Shown here: piece after piece, positions 38,111 through 50,480 of the stretch | Layout: each line of letters opens with the position of its first letter | Position numbering within the stretch: the first letter of the stretch is position 1 | DNA from: Apteryx mantelli | Lineage: Eukaryota; Chordata; Aves; Apterygiformes; Apterygidae | Direction: 5' to 3' | NCBI RefSeq assembly: GCF_036417845.1 | Contig: NC_089978.1 | Location: 90,018,007 to 90,082,006, forward strand | Length of the DNA stretch: 64,000 bases | Made by a program: the position numbers and the translations under genes | Notes under the pieces: generated by a model | The model's input: only the letters and a program-made list of their open reading frames with translations | The model's database searches: none | What the model was told of the DNA's origin: nothing

Positions 38111-41100
38111 TGTGTGTGATACAGTGTGATAGCATGCTGTTTCTCTAGGACAACATCACTTGCTATTTTATGGATGTCCTATGCATGGGTGACAGGAGTG
38201 GATGGACAAGAACCAGTACTGGAACACCACTGTAATAGATGCCATCCACTGGCACACAAATTCAGTGAGTTGCTTTAGCAACTGGCATATTTTTAAGCTC
38301 CTGGACCGGGTATTGACTTTGCTGCATAATGGCTTAACAGAGACCCTCTCAGCTGGCTCCACACATTTTTAGACATGTCAATAACTTTCAAGTGGGATAG
38401 AAATGGCTTCCACAAAGGCTACTATAGGCAATGGGAACTGCAGGCAGAAAGCAAATAATGGTGGGGAAACACTCCTGTTTCAACTTCTCCTCTTCTCAGT
38501 ATTGCAAGAGAGGCACATTAATGCATTTAGGAATGCTGTTAAGTATATAGCAACACTGTGCTTTAGGTCTATCTAATTTTAAACACAAGATGCATTATAC
38601 CTGACTTTTGGAAAGGGAACAGGTTTGTCAAGTGTTGCAAAAACATCTCAAGAATGATTAAAACCCAGAAATTTGGTATAACTACATTTTTGTCAGTATT
38701 CTAGCTTATTGGATTAACAGGTTGCAAACCTGGTTCACAGAACTGTGAGATTTAGATAAATACATACCTTTTATTGTTTTCTATTTTTAAAAAGTCTTTA
38801 GTATATAGTTCATATTTCAGTACTTTTTTCTGATAAACAAGTCTGAAGAAATGGACTTCTATATTAAGCAAAAGCTGAAATTCTTGCAGAAAATGAGACT
38901 TCAAGAAAAATACCAAGTATGATGAAGTTTCCATGCTATCTTGAGAGATAAAAATGTGGCTTTTTGCAAGCATTTCACTGAATGAGTTTTACTGTTATGA
39001 AGGTTTTTAGCCATAGTAAATTCAAAGCAAATACTGTCAAATGTTTGCATGATTTACTTTCAGGACATGCAAGTATGTTTGCACTTCAGAAATCTGACCC
39101 TAAGTATTACCTGTCAGTCAGACAAGCTAATATTTTTCTACCGTGAGTTTTGAACACTACCCCAAATACACAGCTCAGCATTCAAGCGGAACTTATTCAG
39201 CTTCTTGCTTCCACCTACAAAGTCAGAATGAATTGCTGGAGAGTAAATATCAAAGGAACTGTAAACTGTATGTAAAATTGGAGGACAGAGGGAAAAGAAA
39301 CAAAGGCATCCGATAATTTATTCTCTGCAAATTATTATGTGGGAATGACGTTTCTGAAAGGAAATGGATACCATATTATCCAGCTGTCAGCAAGGGCTGA
39401 AAGATGCTGGGGGAGCTGTGATGGTTGCTATATGAAGCTGCTAGATAACTTGTCAAAGGAAGGGAAGAGGCAATTGGTGGCAAGAGGAGATAATATAAGA
39501 GGCAAGTGGAGGTAAATCAGAAAGAAGATGTTACAGTAAGTGGGAGCTAACAGATGCTGCCATGGGAACTGGCAAACAAGAGAAGAAAACTTACTCGTGT
39601 CTCACATACACCACATACCCTGCAACCTAAAACATTAATGGAAACGAGTTATCTCCTGGAACAAAAAGCTATTCTAATAAAATAAAAAAGCATTGGGGGA
39701 AGAGAGAAGGACACTATTAGGAATGTAAGCAATATGTGAAAATATTTAGTGAATTCATCAAACTCAAGAGAAAGTTGTACAGAAAAAGTCTCTGTAGTGG
39801 CTGGCTCATAGCATGTTAAAATTGCTTTTGCCTTTTTGAGCCTAGCTGCCGTTAAAAAGCTGTCTAAAGTTGCTGTATTTGAGCCATAAATTTGCTTGGG
39901 AAAATAAATGTATCTATTAAATTATCACTGACATGTTAACGTCTCAGATCTGAAGGTCTTTCACATCTGAAAGCTTGCCTGGCTTTTTTTGGCGTCCTTG
40001 GTTGGGCAAATAAATTATCTCTCCCTACAGACTTTGCCTCACTAGCATGAAGAACATTTGCTTTTCTTTCTCTTTCCCTCTTATGATTTTTTCTTATTTT
40101 AATGATCTTTTTACAATGATCTTTTTTCCCTCAGGACCTCTGGTAGCAACACAGGAGGATGTGTCTGTTACATGTCCCGAGAGGAGATGATGCAATTTAA
40201 GAGGAATATGTAACAGCTGTTTTGAGAATGGTACAAGAAATAAAATAAAAGCAGCCAGCAGTAAAGTTTCTAGTTGCTCTAAAGCATCTCTTTCCTTCCT
40301 GAAAGAGATGAAACTCACCTCAATAGGGTGTGTGCATTTACCTATATGGGTATACATATGCATACACATACAGGTTTGTCTGGGGAATAGTGTCCTGGAA
40401 GAGGCATTAAAACTGTCTTTGCTGATAACTCAAGCTGGGCATCTGGGATACGCTGCTGTGACTATCCTCAGTCATGCAGAAATGCCACGGAAATCAACTT
40501 GCTAACTTCAGAGCAGCCTGAAAGCGGGAGAAGATGTGGACGGCCTTCTGCTAAATCTCAGCCACTGGCTGTTGGCCGAGCGAGGAAAGTCCTGCAGCCC
40601 CAGCCGCGGGGTGAAGCACAGGGCAGCGCCAGCTCCCCGTCACCTGCGTGCCAGCCCTTGCCGGCAGCCTTGTAGGCACGCACTTCTCCTACTGCGCCTC
40701 AGCCTGGCTTGTGGGTGACCTTCTCCTCCTCCTCTTCCCAAGTGACAGGGCTGCCTCTGGCCAGCTCCTGCGGCTTTGCTGCCGTGGCTGGCTGCAAATT
40801 TGTCCCACTGGCAGAGCAGGGCCAGGTGGGGCTGTGAGGGTGCAGCTGGGGCATGTGAGCACCCTTTGGAAGGTGCAATTCGCAACGCATATCCTATCCA
40901 GAGCCAGGTTACCCCAATGTGTCCTTATCCCGAGATCCCACCAGGTCAGATGTGGAAGCTGTGGAAATGCAGGTGTACCAAACCCTGACATTTGGAGCAG
41001 GAGTTTCTATCATAGCTAGAAAGATGTGACTGGGAACTCCTGAGCTGTCTATTGGCAGATACTACTCCTGTTTCCTTACGGAAAGACAGGGTCCGAGTTT

Positions 41101-42208
41101 CACCTAACGGAACAAGTGCTGATCATTTGTTCAAGAAACCCCTTCTGGGTTAGGCCAAATGTGACATCTTGCAAGTCCTGCTTCACTCTGGCCCTGCAAA
41201 TCAGAGCCTTAATTCATGATCACTCCAGAGTCTGCGTCTCAGTTCAGGGTGACTATGGTGTGTGCCGATGTCCTGTGTGTGTATTTATCCTGAATGAAAG
41301 AGGATGACAAATTAACATTTTGAACTAACTTGGATAAATGTGTCTGAGAAGTGGAAGAAAGCTGCATTCAGATAAAATGCAGGTACATAGATACTTAAGT
41401 AGAGGACAATACTCATTCCACCTATTCCACATCAAATTGCTTTTCACTTCTGGCAGGTCTTCTCTAATTTGCTTAATGCATAATCTTCTATATCAATGGA
41501 TAATGAAAGTTAATTTTGCCGGGAGTATGTCGGTGTCGCTTAGGCAGAGCCACATTAGAGGGTGGCATTTTTGTGGCATATTTATTTAAAGCATCAGAAA
41601 TAAAATCAGGGCTATTAAATTCCATTTATAGGTTTGAGAGGGCAGAAGTACATAGAAAATGAAACTTCTAAATATAAATATATGCTCACTGCAGTGTTGC
41701 TATTTATTTTCCTCTTAAGGCTGGTAGGAACCTATTCTTTCAATTATTTGGTGATGAATTTCTGTATTACTTCAGATTCCATTTTGCTCTTTGGACAATC
41801 ACAGATTTCTAGCTGTATTCCCTGACAGCTGATAAGATATATAGTCATTTGTGGTTCACTAGGTGCAAGAAGTAACTTGATCTGAATTCATCCTTTGGCT
41901 AATATAAACATCATATAATGTAATTATGCAGTGTCTCTCTCTGTAAATAAAGTCTTGAACCCTATACTTTGGAACAAATTACAACAGCTCTGCCCAGCAA
42001 ATCTAAACATATTTGAGTTCAGTGACTACTTTTTAAAGAGCCCTTGAAAGATTATAAGTTTACAGATATGAATAGTAATGAAAGAATTCACCCATCTACT
42101 TTTATGGTGATCAAGAAACATTTCAGTGTTTCTTGTCCTTTTGAAAATCATCATTGCAAACATTTACAGAGCAGAGGAAACCTTCCTCTGCTCTGCTCTG
42201 TGGCGAGT

Positions 42209-42275
42209 ACAGTTATTGCCATTGCACAGATGGAAAAACTGAGGCTCAGATTGTGTGACTTGTGCAATAGGGTGG
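42209..42275 (-). mobile_element. MIR-like SINE core fragment
   Basis: The stretch around CACAGATGGAAAAACTGAGG followed by GTGTGACTTGTGCAA has the order and spacing of the reverse complement of the MIR core (ACAGATGAGGAAACTGAGG, then TGACTTGCCCAAGG). It is diverged, as expected for a very old element. Confidence 0.5.
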
Positions 42276-45200
42276 AAGAAATCCTTGCCAAAACCAGAAA
42301 GACACCATAGCTACTGTGAGTTATCTCTGTTGTATTCACATGACCAGTATTTCTGTCCCTGTACTTGCAGATACAGTGGAAACAAAACATTTAAACTTAT
42401 TTCCTACCTGCAAGGATATACACTGTCTAACCCTTTGCTCTTAAAGGCAAATTACTTTTAGAGCTCAACACGCTGGAAGCTCTAATGTTTTTTCCTTAGG
42501 CAGATCTCAACTGAAATTTTTTTGTAGACTTCTGTGTGTGTGTGTTGGGGGGGGTGGGGGTAATACAAGCCCACACAATGTGAAAGACGTTTAGAGAACA
42601 GTATCATAAAAAAGCAGAACAGTACAGGTTATTCATTATCAAGGCAATACTAACAAGATGTGACTATTTAGCTGTGACACAATGGAAAGCAGAAAAACCA
42701 GCCAGCCCCCTGTGAAGGACCTTGCAGCTCTCTGCTACACACCCCTTTCCACCGGGCTGCCACTGTCTGTCTCTGCGAGCTTGGGGAGAGCCAGTGAAAC
42801 ACCGAGGAGGGCGACTGCGCAGGCACACCTAAGCACGCCAGCTCTGTGAGGTGAAACCCTTCATATGTTGCAATGTGTTGTCAAATATTCTAAAAGCTTC
42901 CGAGGTGCCTAGGAGAGTTACAAGGTCTTTTATAATCGAATGGCTATTTTTTTTTCTTCTTTGTAGAACCGCAAAGATTTTAACAAAGTTTATAAAGTCC
43001 TGGCAGGCAAGAACACCCCCCCACCACCACCACCCTCAAAAGAAGAACTGCCCCTGGCTTGGCAGTTTTCTTCAGAGAGCATGCGTGTCCAACACACGAG
43101 TCAGAGGTGCAGACTGCAGACACCATTTGCACAGAGAAGGGGAGTTGTGCCCCAGCAGTCTCTCACTCTCTGCTTGCTAATAGTTTCATAGGTTTTATTT
43201 ATTTTTCTGTGACCTGTATATCATTTCATATCATTGCAGACCATTAGTTATTCCTATCCAGTTTTGTTATTTGACTACAGTGTAACTTCCAGCTTTGCTC
43301 TAGAAACAGCAAATCTTTCAACTATTACAAATGTGTGCTTAATGTTTTATTTTAATAGTTTTGGTTTTCACTTTCAGCCAAACTGCCTTTCAGACAGTTT
43401 TGCTTCTCTTCCCCAAACCCCTCCACTATTCCTGTTGGCTCAGCTTGTGTACAAACTGCAAGACCTAACTTCACATTTGAATGCCATTTGTGCTGCAGTA
43501 CGTTTGTGCTCTTCTTTCACCTTCACAGTTCAGTGCAAACTCAGACATTGCCTATGGGTTTTCAATATGTTTTTACAGCCATGAATTTCCCATGCACATA
43601 GGGACAGCTGTAAAATTGAGGTAGCCTTCAAACAACATCAAATTGAAAACAACAATTTTTTTCTGATTGTCACTTTTAAAATCTATTTTCCATTAATTTC
43701 TCACAGGAGAAAACTTTAGGAGCTCATCTCCGGTATTACTTTGAAAGCCAAAATTAAGGTTCATATTGGAGGAAGACAAAACAGATAATACAGACAAACA
43801 GCTTAAGTTCCCCAGTCTTTACTTGTAAGGTACTTGCAAACTGGAACCCCCAAGTTTCAGCATTTCACAAGTTGTGTTTATATAAAGGTAATAACTACAG
43901 TTTCGGGATATAGCACTGATTTTGTACATACACAGTTCAGACTTCTGACTGTGCCCGATCTCACTGCTCCAGTGACTAAACCCCATACCAACAAGGCCTT
44001 GCATGCACACAGGCATGTTCTTTTCTCCTTGTTTGCTAGTGTGTGGTCTGGTTGCTACAGAAAAACAACATACCTCTAGCTTTGGGGGGTGTTCTGTTCT
44101 GGTTTTATGGCATTACAGTTTCACTGTTGTGTGTGCATAGTTTGGGTGTTTCTTTTTTCTTCCCCACAACAGCAATACAGAAGGAGCAAAAAGCATTTCC
44201 ATCATGTTACAACCTGTGGGAAGAAATGCATGACCCATCTTGCCCAGCACCCGACTGTTGTGGAAAAAGCAGTCTAGTCTTCAACTGCAGTGTGCCTGAG
44301 ATGACATCTTCCTGTCAGAATTATATTCGTAACCTCTGAAGAGACACCTGCTTTCCTCTCCAGGAACAGCATAGCTGTTTTGACTCTAGATAACCTATCC
44401 CATAAAGAGGTCCTTAGTTTCTGTTAAGGTCTGCTGTCCTGAATTAAGATGAAAAGCAGAAACATTTATAAACAAAAAATAAATAAACCAGTTTTAGTGT
44501 GCAGTTTCCTCATTTTGAAACACTGCATTTTGATTTCCATCATTCTTTTTTTTTTATTTTAATCAGTTTCAAAATGTTTCAGATGTCAAAATTTGTTTTT
44601 GAACAGCAGATGCAGAATTGTTCATGTAGGAAATGTCAAACTGAAATGTTTCCACACAAAGCAAAGTTAAAAAATAGTTTCAGGTTAAGAAATCTGTTAA
44701 AAGTTGCCCTCTTATCAGAAGCTTCAGTTCAGATGAACTGGCTTTTTGACATTAAAAAATTCTCAGAATTCCTGTCAGCCCTCATCTAGAAGTTGCGGAT
44801 TATAAATCAAGGCTGGGAAGGAAAAATCTATAGAAATTTATTCTTAGGAAAGAACATCTTAATCCTAATATATTCATTTCGATGCTGAAGATCTGTGAGG
44901 TTTGTCTTTGCCCATCAGTGCCCTTGGACACATATGAGATGCTCACAAAGTGGCACTTACATGATCCTTAAGACTTATTTGTCTTACTGCTCATCACCAC
45001 TCCTTTGGGGAAAAACTTCTCCCATTGCTGAAAAGCTCTGCAATCAAATATATGTACTTTACCACAGCGATGGCAGAGAAAATGCACTACCTGCCTCTGT
45101 TCCACCTCAGGTTGCTGATTGTTGGCTACCCCTCTTAACGCCAATTTTGGGACCTAATTTTATAAGGTTCTTTCAGCTCTTTGTTCTACTATGAAGTACT

Positions 45201-47850
45201 GTGAATTTCCTTAGTGTTGTTCCACTCCTGCATCCAGTCACTCATGAGTTACTTTGGAAAGGTAAGACAAGGCAGATAATTACTGGCATCTAGATGGAAG
45301 CGTAACAAAGTATTGCAAAAAATGATATTTAGTTTGATTCTGCTTCTTTATATTTCTCCCCTATATTGACTGCCAGAAACTGATTTGCTATTTTGGAAGT
45401 GAGATAAAATCAAACTTGCATTCATCTTCAGATTTGATGAAAGCCTCTGTCTTTTCTCTTTTATTACTTCTGTATTGAAGTAGACCAAGAGTCACTATCT
45501 AAATTTTCCTCTTAAAAGCACAGATGTAAAGCTTCTGGCAAACCCAATATTCTTTTTTTTATGTAGAAATTTGCCCATCTGAATAGACATGAAAATGACA
45601 ATTCAGCTTTGTTACACTGATTTATTTCATTGTAGTCATTGTATTTCTTTATTTTTACAGTTGCTATCCAAATAAAAGCAAATTCCATTATTAATCTATC
45701 CGTGATATAGGTGTTCCTTATTTTACATTAATGAGTCACCTTTTCTGAAAATAGTAATTTTTTATTGGCAGTAAGTGAAAAGTCAACAGCTTTATAGTGG
45801 AAAAAGGCCAAGTTACACCTCAGTTTAACTGTATAGTATGATACAGCCGAGAAGCAGGGTTTAATTGCATTATTAAACCTGCACATGCTTGTGGAAGCTG
45901 GACAATTTTAGCCAACTTTCCTTGGCTGGCTGGGTGTTCAAATTTGTGAAAAATCTGATATACAGTCCTACGATATTGAAAAACGTTGATTTATTTTTCT
46001 AATATAAACTTCCCTTGTTAGTTTGAACTCAGCTGAACATAATTTTTCCTCCGTGAAACCATTTTGACTGTTTCCCATCTGCAGTGATGACAGTGACAGT
46101 CTGCTAGATTTCCCTACAACCAGCATGCTTTAGCCTATTCTGTATTTCCCGTACTATGGAGCTTAGAGGTTGCCTTGTGATAGCCTGCAGCATCTCTTGC
46201 TGTTTGGTTTATGGGCCAGGAATGGCATCAGGACTTCTGTGTATAGGCTTGGCCTATATGTGACAAAGGGGCTGTGTCACCTTCTGAGAGCCAGTACGCG
46301 TCCTTCGTCCTTCGGGGAGGCACCCCAGGTGGCATTATCTCCCACTGACTGTGCTCTGGGAGGAGAACGATCACAACAGGCACGTGTTCAATGGAGCTAA
46401 GAGAATGCAGTTATTCCAGTGAGGCAGGTTAGTGAAAGCCATCCTAAGAGGGGAAAAGAGATAAAGATGATTGTGTCGATCTTTAAAAGAAGAGTGCGCT
46501 GGCAATAAAAAGGGGCATGTTCCTTGAGAAGAAAAAAAATGTGAACAGGACAGCATTTGGAAGGAGGCTGAACCACAAAGAGCTCTAAAGTCCCCAGTAA
46601 ACAGAGGCAGGGAATTGTATTCACAGGCATTTTTTATTCTGAGTAACTACGTATATCTCTTGACCTGTCTAGTCTGACAGGTGACTGATTCATAAATACT
46701 TTTCTACTGCTGAAGTTGTTTTTTGTGTCAAATATCATGCATTAAACTAAAGGGTTAAACTCAAAACTGGAATAGTGAAACTGGCAGAAAGATGTACTTA
46801 AGCACAGGGGGATTTGAAGGGTTTGGCATTGATCTAGGGGCCTGGCATTTGGCTTAGAGGCTAGGGCCCAGAGGGCACTGCTGAAGAGCCTGTGCTAAGC
46901 AGGTGTGCACAGAGCAGCAGACCTCAAACTGTGGTAGTTGATGGGTCGTGGTATGTTCTTCAGTGTGATTTATTTATCATTTCCTTTTGGCTACACTGAT
47001 CTGCAAGGAAGTTTAAGGACTGCCAGTTAGACCAACCCTTGCTAGTCCCAGAATTCAGGAAGTACTAGCCCAGAATGTGAGCAAAAGATGATGCCATGCT
47101 CCATATTTAAGGCAACTTACTAAGGAAGTGGATCTAATGTGTGACCCAAAGATGACAAAATGATGTTGCTAACAAGGAGAAATTGCAGTAGATTTGTGGT
47201 ATTTTGGTTTTAGACTCTATTCTGTGCAAGGAACTCCAGCAGAAGAGAGAGTAGCATGGATCTCTACAACAGCAGTTGGGCATTAATCCTTAATCTTTAA
47301 ACTTCAGCCAGTTAAACTCATACAAGTTCATGAGACAGGAAATCCTCTAATGCTATGTTCAGTGTATACTGCAATATTTGTTCCTAGTATTGCTGAATGA
47401 CTAAAATATCACAGTCAAATCCAGAATCATTACTATGTGAATTATTCTAGGCACTGTTACATCAAAGCAGACTCTGGCTTTCTTTTAAATATGATAAAAT
47501 AGCCATCAGTTCTGTCACTCCCATACTTACTGCATGTATTTCTGTAGCAAAAGCATTGATAAACCTGTTTCATTCAAATATGGGACTCACAGGAAAGGAA
47601 TTTTTATTTTTAGCTTTCAGGGAATGCAAGAAGCTGGCAACCAAAACAGCAGCAGATAGGAATCCTGTTGCTTCTGCTCAGGAAGAACCCTCGAGGGCCT
47701 TAGGCCATCCTTCCATCTCAGCAACTCCTGACTTGAGCTTTCAGTCACATTTCAGAATAGGTGATCATCTTCAAATATTTTGATTTAAAAAATCATGTAA
47801 ACTTGGGGGAAAAGTATGGTGTGTTAAGGTTATTAATGGCTATTTCCCCC

Positions 47851-47910
47851 ACAGCTGGCAACTTCATCTTCAGCTAGCATCTCATTCAAGCTAGCAACTC
47901 ATCTTCAGGA
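47851..47910 (+). repeat. Short imperfect tandem repeat
   Basis: Two to three imperfect copies of a unit like AGCTAGCAACTCATCTTCAG occur in 60 bases. It is probably slippage-derived, with no function suggested. Confidence 0.6.
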
Positions 47911-48594
47911 GTAAAGAGACTTCCAAATAGAAAACGAGCTAGAATTATGTTTCAAGAATTTTGTCTGTGTCTTTTCTGTAACTGGGAGCAGAAGATATTC
48001 TTGATATTGGATGCTCTGGGAGGCCTGTGAAGTCTGCCCAGACACCACGTTCTAACAGTCAGTTACTGCTACAAGCCTCTCGGTGAAACTATAAAGCTCT
48101 TCATGTTTCAGTGTAGTGAAAATGATGAGAGGAATGCTAGGGACAACTCAGAATAGATGGCTTTGGTTTACAACCCCATGTACAATGCTCCTGATGGTAA
48201 CAGAACAGGCTATCAGTAGCCCCTTCTGTCTCAGTCCCAAATCCTGCCATACTGGAAGGAATCTGCCTCTTCTTAAACGAGTACCTGCTGATGTTTAGCC
48301 ACTGAGCAGCTCAGTTCATCTGCGCATCCCTGTGTTCCTGTTGGCAGCATTTTGGTGTCCAGCCTGTCCTTCCTCTGAAAAGTCTGGGAATCCTGTGAAA
48401 ACTCCAAGATGACAGGTTTTACTGCAAAAGGCCTGTGGTGCCTATGAAAATCCCACACTCCCTAAATTTCCTCCATTTTGTTCAAGATCCTGGAATACTA
48501 CCTTGATGCAGGGAGGCCTCCATACATATTTAAGGTGTTTTGTGTGTTCAGTTCCTTACCGACACTCCTTCACGTATTTTTGCCATGCTGATTC

Positions 48595-49135
48595 TTGAGC
48601 TGTCATTTCTGAAGACTCCAAGACCTTTTTGGTCTCCGTGGTGGCTCCAAGACCTTTTTCCTGAGTGGTAATAGTTAACTGCTGTGTAAGCAGTTCGGGG
48701 TGTCCTCCTTCCCCTGTACACTACTTTGCATTTAATGATACTGAATTTCACCTGCTGTTTTGTCACCCAGTGCTATAACAATCCTGCTTCTCCTTGCTGC
48801 CAGGTTTGGTCTGACTATCCAGGACAACTTGGTAGTTGGTGCCAAGGTGTCACCAAGCTCCATCACTTCATTATTCATCATTCCCTTTTCCAGGAAACAG
48901 CCTGAATATATTGCACAGCACAGGCCCCGGAAAAGATCTCATAGGCATCCTATCAGCAGATGAAACAAATGTGGGGAGGTGGAGAAACCCTTCATGTATT
49001 CCTACCCTCTGTTTGCTCTCCTTCAGCCAGCTATTAGCTCATAAGAGTGTGCTGCTTTTCACCTCATTGCCGCCAAGATTCTTGAAAAGTCGTTGGTGAG
49101 GACTAGTGGAAAGTCTGCTGAAAGTGTGCTACACT
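48595..49135 (-). mobile_element. Ancient CR1/L3-type LINE fragment (reverse transcriptase region, antisense)
   Basis: Successive blocks match old CR1/L3-type elements read in antisense: CCAAGACCTTTTTCC (about 48647), CTTTGCATTTAATGATACTG then AATTTCACCTGC (about 48724-48753), TTTGTCACCCAGTGC, CCTGAATATATTGCACAGCA (about 48901), TATTCCTACCCTCTGTTTGC (about 48997) and TTGGTGAGG...GAAAGTCTGCTGAAAGT (about 49093). Read on the - strand this is the CR1 reverse-transcriptase region, with many stops and indels. It ends about 650 bases before the SLC51A-like start codon. Confidence 0.75.
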
Positions 49136-49399
49136 GACCGGGCAGCTGAGCGCCTCCACGCACTCCTGCGGAGAGTGCAGCGCTAAGGGCTGCTCTGACA
49201 AGGCTGGGGTGAAGCTGGACACAGTACAGGGGAATCCAGGCTGCTCCTGGGCTGATTTCCCTTTCCTCCTTGGCTCTCAGGCCGTGGTCCTGGACAAGAC
49301 CTGACCCAGACAGGCTGTTTATTCACCTTTTTTTTCCTGTGGCTCTATCTAGGCTTGCGAAGCAGGGGTGCAGAGGGATCCAGTGGCTTCACAAGCAGC

Positions 49400-50480
49400 C
49401 ACTCCATGAAGGCCGAGCAAAACCTGCTTCCAAAGCTCCGCAGCTTCCTGGCACACGAAGCCGGGGGCGAGATGCTGCCGGCAGGTGCCCGACGGGAGCG
49501 GCTCCTCCCCCGGGGCTCGGCACTAGCCAGCCCGCGGGTGCCCGGGGCCGCTTGGCGCCAGGCGGCAGCGCGGGGGCCGGGCTGTGCGCGCCGCCCCGGC
49601 TCCCCGCGGCTCCGCGGGCTAATGATTAACCGCCCCTCGGGCAGCGCCGAGCCGCCCGGGTGCGCGCACCGCGGCCCCGCAGTTCCCGAGGGGCCGGCCG
49701 GTCGGCAGGCACCGGCTCCGCTGCCGCCTCCCCGTCCCCGTCCCCGCTTCCCGCCGGCGCTGCCAGGGCACGGCGGCGGCGGCCGGCCATGGAGGGCGAG
49801 GCGAACGGGACCCTCCACCCGTCCTGCGGCGCCAGCGAGCCGCCCCACTCGCGGGAGCTCCTGCAGAGTAAGTGCCGCCGCGCGCGCGGCCGCGGCGAGG
49901 GGCGAAGCCCTCGGCGGGAGCAACGGGCTCGCGGCCGCCCTCCCCTCCCCCCCTTCCCGGGGGAGCCGTTAACGGCTGCCGGCGGCGCGCGCCGCGCTCA
50001 ACCGCCACTGGCGGCGGTTGGGCGCCGCGCCCTGCCCCCCCTCCCCCAGCGGGGGAAAGCCCGAGGGGAGGCGGAGGGCCCGGGGGCAGCGGGCGCGGTG
50101 GGGCTGCGCCGGGCGGAGGGAAGCGGCGCTGCGGGCACCTCCCTCGGCGGGAGGCGGCGGCACGCGGGGGCTGGCGCTGGACTCGCCCCGTGCCCGGGCC
50201 GCCGCGGTGAAGTGGGGCGAGCGCGGCTCTTACCAGGGCGCCGTGCCCTCCTCCGTGCCGGCCGGCCCTCCCCTCCCGCCCTCATGCCCACTCGGACTCC
50301 CCCAAAGATGCACCTGGGCTCCCCGGGGGCACGGCTCGGATCCCCTCCCAAACACGCAGCGCCCCCGTTCAAAAGTGCGGTAAATGTGTTCGCGCTTTCT
50401 GAACAGGCCGAGCGGCAGCGAGCATAGGGGGGCCCGTCACTCTGCGCCGGGACAGAGGCGGAGGAAGGCAGCCAAACGCA
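49400..50480 (+). promoter_or_regulatory. SLC51A-like: CpG-island promoter of the SLC51A-like gene
   Basis: A sharply bounded GC- and CpG-rich kilobase containing the start codon (49789) and first donor. No TATA box is seen. An AT-rich HNF1-type palindrome at 49618-49630 interrupts the GC-rich sequence. Long overlapping frames on both strands here reflect composition only. Confidence 0.8.
49618..49630 (+). promoter_or_regulatory. HNF1-type binding site
   Basis: GCTAATGATTAAC differs at one position from the palindromic HNF1 consensus GTTAATNATTAAC. It lies 159 bases upstream of the start codon in otherwise GC-rich sequence. HNF1 factors activate transporter genes in liver, kidney and intestine, the tissues where organic solute transporters work. 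Binding is inferred. Confidence 0.6.

Larger units (their letters stand above)
38111..48594. other. Intergenic region, no supportable gene
   Basis: Mostly AT-rich, with a GC-rich patch at about 40560-40880 and a TG/G-rich simple tract at about 42533-42561. Open frames are short and without recognisable similarity. It contains a MIR-like remnant (42209-42275) and a small local duplication (47851-47910), listed separately. Confidence 0.65.

Noticed and set aside
49270-49629. Frame upstream of the SLC51A-like start that might extend its N-terminus
   Set aside because: It is in a different phase from the coding start at 49789, and the in-frame upstream extension has no ATG; the ATG at 49789 gives the length expected for the family.
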